A stretch of 64,000 nucleotides of DNA from Shinisaurus crocodilurus (lineage: Eukaryota; Chordata; Lepidosauria; Squamata; Shinisauridae): NCBI GenBank assembly GCA_021292165.1, contig CM037876.1, forward strand, positions 36,229,075-36,293,074, in the 5' to 3' direction. The translations under genes and the position numbers were made by a program. This document shows, piece by piece, positions 57,478 to 64,000 of this stretch (the stretch's first letter is position 1; each line of letters starts with the position of its first letter). Below the pieces are notes generated by a model. It had not been told where the DNA came from, did not search any database, and saw nothing but the letters and a program-made list of their open reading frames with translations.

Positions 57478-57948
57478 GGAGTGCAATCCAATGGGGATGC
57501 CGGTAACCCTCTGAACATGGAGGTTTACTGGCATCCTATGCAGGGCAGGAGGAGCGTGGAGGCAAAGGTTGCCTCCACACTCCTCCCACTTTGCAAAGCA
57601 GTTGGATGACTGATTTTGGCTTTCTAACTGCAGTGCTTCGGAGCGGGAAGGAAGGAGGCTGAAGCAGTGTCAGGAATCAGGATATGTCATATCTTGGTGG
57701 TGCCAGTCACCTCCCCACCCCTCCTCCTGGAACTCCCCCTAAACCCCTTCTCCAAGGTCGCTTTTGTGACCTCGGAGAAGCAGCCAGTGGTTCTTTCTGC
57801 GCCAGCTGTGTGTGTGGGGGGGAAGTGCTCCAAGCACGGACCCTCAGCTCTGAGGTCGGAGCTATTTTCCAAGCCTGGAGCTGGAAATCCAAACAATCCT
57901 ATGGCTCCCTATACACTGTCTAGGGGCCATAGCATTGCTCTGCCTGAC
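57478..57948 (+). mobile_element. Family X DNA transposon (copy 5, most complete)
   Basis: 'ggagtgcaatccaatgggga' start; internal hairpin 'ggaggcaaaggttgcctcc'; 'aaggtcgcttttgtgacctc' hairpin; end 'acactgtctaggggccatag'. Serves as the reference copy. Several short palindromes, no transposase. Confidence 0.75.
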
Positions 57949-57954
57949 ACATAA

Positions 57955-58045
57955 CACCCTAGTGATTGTTGTTGGAAAGAGGATGCTAAACAAGACAGAG
58001 CCTTAGTCTGATCCAAGAGGGCTCTTCATATTCTTACAGGGCAGG
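57955..58045 (+). mobile_element. CR1-like 3' fragment
   Basis: 'gttggaaagaggatgctaaa' then 'tagtctgatccaagagggct', as in the other CR1-like ends. Confidence 0.45.
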
Positions 58046-58863
58046 GATTAAGTTTTCTGGGTGCTGTTGATCATTTCCAACTGTTAGCATTTTTTCCCTT
58101 TATTAAATTATATCCTGTTTTCTATGCACTACCCAATGTGGCCAACAATACAAATATAAACAGATTTAGAGACCCTGAACATAAGCATCTTATATCTAAG
58201 ACTAGTCAGTTAATACCTATAGCTTAATGTTTGACAAATAAACACAATACACACACAAACAAATACAGAAACTTCACACTAGAGAGTTGCTAGGTTCATT
58301 AGTATAAAAAACTCCATAACTTTATACAAGTATCTCATGAGAAATAAATCATACTGGAGGATAAAACTGATAAAGCATGAAACTTTAATTTGAGAAGGGT
58401 TATATGCTATGCAAATCATTCTGTGTCAATGCTCCATTCCTCTGAGAATGTTTTTTTTTCACAGGCAATCACAGCTACTCCTAGGATCCATAGTAAGAAT
58501 GAAAAATATCTTTAAACTCTTTTTAAAAAAGCATTTCCATAAAATGCCAAACATTTCCATTTAAACTCTGATAGATAGTAAGCCCGACTGGATTACTGCT
58601 GAAAATAGGATTTTGTCTCTATGTATGAAGCCCTATAACTAGAATAAGTGAATAGTTCCATAGAACCATCTATCTCCATTGAATTTCTCTCAGTGCAGAT
58701 TTTCAATCTGGAAAATGGGAATAATAGTGATTTACTACACAAGGCTGATATAATGACAAACTAGATAATGATTGTACAGCAATTCACATATTAATTTTTT
58801 TATTAATTCCATTTTTTATAATGTTATTTTTCTATGGGCAATGTACATAACATTCTTCATATT
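58046..58863. other. Unassigned intron sequence
   Basis: Nothing recognised. Confidence 0.4.
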
Positions 58864-59130
58864 GAGCCAGTGTGGCATAGTGGTGAGAGTGTTGGACTGG
58901 GACTCGGGAGATCCAGGTTCTAGTCCCGGCTCTGCCATGAAACTCACTGGGTGACTTTGGGCCAGTCACTGACTCTCAGCCTAACCTACCTCACAGGGTT
59001 GTTGTGAGGATAAAATGGAGAGGAGGAGGAGGAGGAGGAGGAGGAGGAGGAGGAGGAGGAAAGCCACCTTGGGTTCCTTGCAGGAAAAAAGGTGGGGTAT
59101 AAATATAATAAATAAATAAAATAAATAAAT
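58864..59130 (+). mobile_element. tRNA-derived SINE, family A, with expanded (AGG)n
   Basis: Best-preserved copy: GAGCCAGTGTGGCATAGTGG head, 'caggttctagtcccggctct' B-box region, 'ctgactctcagcctaaccta' body, tail AATAAATAAATAAAATAAAT. A usual 'gaggaggagga' stretch is expanded to ~13 AGG units (59022-59060). Confidence 0.92.
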
Positions 59131-59423
59131 ATTGGGGTGCTTGGTCCAGCTAAAGTTAAACAAGTTCCACTGATTCAATGGGAAATATATGCAACACAAT
59201 ACTAAGCATGTTTAGTCAAACATTCAATGAAACTTATTCATAGGTAAATGGGTATAGCATTGCAGGCTAAAATATATATTCCCTGTCCCATGAAATTAAT
59301 GGTTCTTCAGTTTTAATTAATTGATTGATTGATTGATTTAGATTCCCATGTTCCTATGACTGGATTAATCAACCAATCTACTAAACCTTAATCTACTAAA
59401 GCTACATTCCTAAACAGATTAAC

Positions 59424-59593
59424 TGGATTAACCTGGGATTTCAGTGCTTTAGGACACAATCCTATGCATGTTTAGATAGAAAGAGACTTTTTTTCCTGTC
59501 TAAACTTGCATAGGATTGCACCCTAAAAAGTCTCTTTCTATCTAAACATGCATAGGATTGTGTCCTAAAGCACTGAAATCCCAGGTTAATCCA
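59424..59593. repeat. Perfect palindrome: 69-bp arms, 32-bp loop
   Basis: 59424-59492 is the exact reverse complement of 59525-59593. The arms include both a 'gcatgtttagatagaaagag' fold-back arm and ~27 bp of outside sequence ('attaacctgggatttcagtg'). The loop holds the element's opposite end 'cttgcataggattgcaccct'. Confidence 0.95.
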
Positions 59594-61319
59594 CTTAAGG
59601 CTTAAGGCTATAATCATATCCATAGTTACCAAGACCAATGAACACAATGGGACCTACTTGTAAATAAACATGCAATCCTATGCACACTCAACTGGCAGTA
59701 AATCCCACTGAATTCAGTGAGGCTTAGTGAATAAACATGCAAAGGATTAGCTGCATGATTTACATTTGATCCCTGTTTAGCCAGATTCAGGTAAGTAAAC
59801 ACATTCCTTAATCTAGATTTAAGTTCCTGTTCATGCAGGGATGTGGACCCTTTGGTCTGTGGGCCTAATCCAGCCCATGGAGGTCCCACATCCGGTCCAT
59901 GTAGGCTCCTTGAGGAATCTCCCCCCTCCCCACAGTTATCTCTGATCTGAGATCAAGAGGACAGCAGGGACTCCTTTGCACTGCGGCTCCCTCTCCCAAT
60001 CCTTGGTGTTATATCCACTCTATTCTATGATAACATCAGGGATGGGGGGGGGGGACTTGGCCAGCTCCAGGGAAAACAGTGCTTTTTCCCAGTGCCAGCC
60101 AAGTCTTCCTACACATGCCTCTCACCGTCCCAGATGTAGGATCCACTCCTCCCAGTGCCAGCTGAGTCCCTTTCACTATGCCAAGAGAGGCGCAGAACTC
60201 CGTGCCACTCTCAGCATGGAGAAAGGCAACATGGGTGGGGTAATGGTGTCAGTGAGCGTAGCCATGTGATCTGATGCCTTCCGGCCTACAGGAGGACCTG
60301 GCTGGGGGGAGGGGAATTCAGCACCCTGTCTAAATGCAACTCCCCTTATTTAATGTAACCCCATTTGTTTCAACTGATTAGTTTCAGTGGGCAGCACAAG
60401 TGGGGTGGGGGGAAGTGAAATAACGGGACAATACATGAGAGGCTCTTGGTTGCTTTAGCCCTGAATTATTTATTTATTTATTTATTATATATTTATTTTG
60501 TTTTTATCGCCCATCTGGCCAGCACCCTTCCCGCCACTCTGAACGATGTACAGTCTAAATTAATTACAATGCAACAAACAGAGCGTCAGTTTGCAACGGG
60601 GAGGGGCATCCAACTGGACCCAGCCCTGATGTTCCCCCTGCCCCCTGCTCCGCATCCTCACTCAGTCTCTTTAAATGAGCCACAGGGCCACTGATGTCAG
60701 TTAAGATGGAAGGCAGAAAATGTTCATGTGATAGAGATCTATATCATAAATACAGACATATTTAGGAATACTGTGCATACTGTGATTAATTTTCTCTCAT
60801 ACGTTTTTCATGAAGGGACCAGAGGAAAATAATTACCCCAACACGACGAAGGAAGAAAACTGTGTCTTTGACAACAGAAATGAATTGATTCTTAACTATT
60901 GTGTGTGGAGGAGTATTAGACAACAAAATGTGCAGAACAAATGGTTCTCACTGATATTGGACAAAGCACATGCATTATCAATGGAATTAACGTATATTTT
61001 AATAATGTTTGAAATTTTAAAAAGTATATGCATGGCTCATTGCTGTCTCAAAAGTTTCCTTTTCTGAGTCTTAAGCACGTTTATTTTAGCTTTACTGGAC
61101 ATATCTTAATATTACTTTTCTTTTGTTTTAATTCATAATTATACTTCAACACTGCCACATTCAGGTATGGGGAAAAGATCTAAGTATCACCATTGAAGAT
61201 GGTCAGTGAAATTAATTGTGGGTTCCGTCCCCATACTAATCAATTTAATCTAAGCTGAGGGAAAATACAATTAAAATAATATATAGGCAGCATCTCACAC
61301 CATTAAAAATCAGCCATAT
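59594..61319. other. Mostly unassigned; fold-back remnant and L2-like 3' scrap
   Basis: 59665-59750 holds 'aatcctatgcacactcaact' plus 'agtaaatcccactgaattca', a degraded fold-back. 60465-60560 resembles an antisense L2 3' end ('tttatttatttattatatat', 'actctgaacgatgtacagtc'). Confidence 0.45.
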
Positions 61320-61975
61320 TTACAAGGGGAGCAGCCCCCAATGCTAGAGAGGCTGCACTCAGAGAGGACCTTTAAACACATGTAGTGGAACTGCATGGTC
61401 ATAGAGAGATTCTGGGTAGAGGTATTTTGTTCAGCAAGAAATGTTACAGATCAGGACATAAGTAAAACAGCGGAACTGGGACTACTGTCCCTCTTTGTGG
61501 GAGATAACAAGCATCTACTGCATAAGGATTTACTGACATTCTTCTGGACTGCAGCAAGAATGGAAATCGCATCAGTCTGGAAATCTACAAGCAGACTGAC
61601 AATTGAGAGCTGGGAAAAGAGACTTTGGGATCTTGCCTTACTAAAAAAAAGTAACCAAAGAGCTGAGGGCCATGTGTAATAACACGATTGACAATGACTT
61701 TTACACATGCTGGCAACCCTGGATTTCCTTAGACAACCAGAGCGATAAGGGGTTGAAAAAACCTCCTTAATCACATGTAACCATTTGTAAAGACTTAAGT
61801 AATACTCCCTAGCTAAATCTGATCGGTAGACCTTCAAGAAGAAGTTTAGCCCTACAGTTCTATATATCTCTGTTGCTATATGTGGGTCATTGTCAATAAG
61901 TTATTTCATGCTTAGTGTCAGTTGTATTTTCGTGTTGTATTGTTTGTTGATGAAATAATAATATATTTTTAAAAG
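61320..61975 (+). pseudogene. L1 ORF2 C-terminus and 3' end
   Basis: Frame 61395-61679 reads 'MVIERFWVEVF' (L1 'W.C..I..FW..I'), 'LLHKDLLTFFWTAARMEIAS' and 'TIESWEKRLWDLALLKKSNQ', the L1 ORF2 C-terminal zinc-region neighbourhood. 61340-61394 holds the upstream 'GTFKHMWWNC'-type Cys/His part. Ends in an A/T-rich tail at about 61975. 5'-truncated. Confidence 0.75.
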
Positions 61976-62884
61976 CACTGCCACATTTCTCACATCCTTC
62001 AAATAAATTTTCATAGAGATGTTTAACAGAGCAATCCTATGGCTTCTCAAACTGCATCTGAGGAGCCATTAGAAGGTGCGGAACACCCACGCCACCCCAA
62101 GGCCACAGACACAGCTACGAGCTTAGTGGCAGGAATCTGAGTGTGGATTTTTCTGCCTCTGTGCTACCCACACCCTTTGCAACCATCATGGAAAGCACTG
62201 CAGTGTCTTCTCTTTGAGAACACAAGAATGTCCTTGGAAGAGGTTGGGGAGTATGAAAGGGGGGGATTCCAGTGGGCAGGGACGGGAGAAAGAAAGGCCT
62301 GGATCTGCTCAATCCAAGAGCCTCTCTGTCACCGTCTCCACTCTCTACTTGGTGAGTCAGCTAGATCGGCTGAGAGGCCTGTCTAGCTGAAAATGTTTTC
62401 AACAGAGGAATGGAAGGCTTTTAAGGCCTCCTCCCACCCTACCTGGCTCTTGAATGTTTGAATCTTTGCACTGCAATGCTAGAATTGCAGTGTTTAAAAG
62501 TTCATGCCTAACATGACCCATCAAGCTCAACAGAGTGTATCAACTATGTATGACAGTCCTCCAAAGACTTGATAAAACTCTTATTTTCCTGCCTTCCTGG
62601 GAATGCAAAAACAGGGGCTGTTAAGCACTTGGCAGGCCACAGTACACGTGGCTTAGTGAATCACAAGTTGTGCAGGCCTAGTTTAAACTGTATAAACCTT
62701 GTTATGTATGCATTGGTACATTTCAAAGTCACACTGCAGCAGTGCAGCATGGGATTTAGAAACCAGATGTGATGAGACAGCCTGGTGTAAACAAGATCGG
62801 AAAGAAAATATTGTTATGTAATATGCACTTCCAGCTGAGACCATGCGATCCCTTAGTGTCAGGTGGAGTTTCCCTAAAGAGGTT
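61976..62884. other. Unassigned; possible family X-related block
   Basis: 62030-62075 ('gagcaatcctatggcttctc') resembles a family X end. The rest is unassigned. Confidence 0.4.
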
Positions 62885-63232
62885 ATTGGCCACAGGATAA
62901 TTCACATTCCCAGATCTGAGGTCAGAGACAGCTTTCGGACCTAGGAGCTGGGAATCGGAGCTCCAACCCCACCCCACCCCCCACACACAGCCGGCATGGA
63001 AAGAACTGTGCCAGCTGCTCTCTGAGGTTGTGAAAGCGTCCTCAGGGAGTGGGTGGGGAGAGGAGGAGACTGGAGAGGTCAGAATATGAGCTATCCTGAG
63101 GTCTCCCCAGCCTCCTTCCCTCCCACTCCAAAGCACCTCAGCTAGATGGGCAAAAAAGCCCGCCCTGCATAGGAAGACCATAAGCCTCTGAGTCCAGGGG
63201 CTTACGAGCATCACTATAGGGTTGCGTCCAAG
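62885..63232 (-). mobile_element. Family X DNA transposon (copy 6)
   Basis: Reverse orientation: 'gaggtcagagacagctttcg', 'ccggcatggaaagaactgtg', 'ctcagctagatgggcaaaaa', 'aagcctctgagtccaggggc', outer end 'atagggttgcgtcc'. Confidence 0.68.
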
Positions 63233-64000
63233 TAATATAAAATAATATAATATAGAAATGCAATTTAAAATAAGATCCATGTATAAATTAGCATATGTTA
63301 TGACCTATGGTCATACATTAAATGTATATACATTAATACTACAAACTAACATGAGAACACATCAAGATTCCTTCTAATACCAATTCAAGTTTTTCTGCGC
63401 TCATGTGAATGTAACCAAAACTGCACCATCCATGCACAAGAGCAGGGTATCAGCAGACTTGGAGTAACCTCAAGGTTTGCAGGGGTACAAAAAATCCTGT
63501 GGGGTTGTCCCCCCCCCCCCCAAATTCCAATGATAATTCAGTGGCACAGGATGTTGACAGGCTGAGGGGAAAAAATCCTGACAAATGGATGGGATGGGTA
63601 ATGAAATGGAGTGGCGGGTGTGTGTGAAAACCAGGTGGGATGGGGAATAGAATGAGAGTGGATGGACAGGAAGACAGAGGATGTACATGTATACAGAGAT
63701 AAACATGTATACCAAACCATCTTATTGTCTGGATAGATCATTTCTTGGTTCACACTGAGGAACTATATTAAAATGTTCCTAGGGACAGAAGTGAGAGTTC
63801 CCCATAAACATCAGTGAAGAAACCCAGGATTTTAATGTAGCCATGGTTGGGCACCAGTTTGTCTACCCCAACACCCCAAAATGTAGGAGCAAAGAAAATA
63901 GTTTCTGGTCTAACTCAGTGCTTATTTAGGTTAAACATTTTAAAACTAGCCCTGGTAGTGCAAATTCCAAAGCAAATCCAGTCAATAGTCCCAATATTTG
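63233..64000. other. Unassigned intron sequence
   Basis: C-run at 63510-63521; nothing else recognised. Confidence 0.4.

Overview
The window looks like vertebrate intronic DNA from a non-avian reptile, most likely a squamate. The evidence is the repeat mix: CR1, L2 and L1 LINE fragments, a DIRS-type retrotransposon, fold-back hAT elements of the 'tccaaccttgggtccccagatg' type, tRNA-derived SINEs ending in an AATAAATA tail, and 5S rRNA-derived SINEs. There is no bacterial or viral gene organisation, no CRISPR array, and no tRNA or rRNA gene. Most open reading frames are chance ORFs or decayed transposon ORFs.

The only host-gene coding sequence I can support is three tiny minus-strand collagen exons in the first 8.4 kb. 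They are a 45-nt exon (8290-8334), an 8-nt microexon (6087-6094) and a 27-nt exon (2888-2914). Joined in phase they give uninterrupted Gly-X-Y triplets starting GPPGKRGKRGRRGE. From family knowledge this best fits the first collagenous domain of COL25A1 (type XXV, a transmembrane MACIT collagen); COL23A1 is the main alternative. The remaining ~55.7 kb would then be one large upstream intron.

Layout: 0-2.3 kb holds fold-back hAT, SINE and a non-autonomous DNA-transposon family here called X. 2.3-8.4 kb holds the collagen exons and their introns. 9.2-10.9 kb is a nested hAT-in-LINE-in-hAT composite with a CpG-rich interior. 11-18 kb holds L1 and L2 fragments, SINEs and hAT. 19-24.5 kb is L2-rich, with a large inverted repeat and TA-flanked MITEs. 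25-32 kb holds L1, X, MITEs, a Harbinger-like MITE and an identical 152-bp duplication. 32.5-38.5 kb holds X copies and LINEs broken by later insertions. 39.9-44.4 kb holds an L2 3' end, a solo DIRS terminal repeat and a DIRS-type element on the minus strand with decayed gag and reverse transcriptase but no RNase H or recombinase part. 44.6-54.7 kb holds SINEs, a 158-bp local duplication, a 258-bp hAT and a CR1 with an open 262-codon RT remnant. 57-63 kb holds X copies, a SINE with an expanded AGG tail, a 69-bp-arm perfect palindrome and an L1 3' end.

The elements interact. The 5S-derived SINEs carry the same 3' tail as the CR1 copy at 54.6 kb, implying CR1-driven mobilisation. Many elements have readable target-site duplications, so the order of insertion can be read directly. 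I found no convincing undescribed gene system. The most notable items are the phase-restoring 8-nt collagen exon, the DIRS remnant with its solo terminal repeat, the SINE/LINE tail sharing, and several very recent duplications and palindromes.
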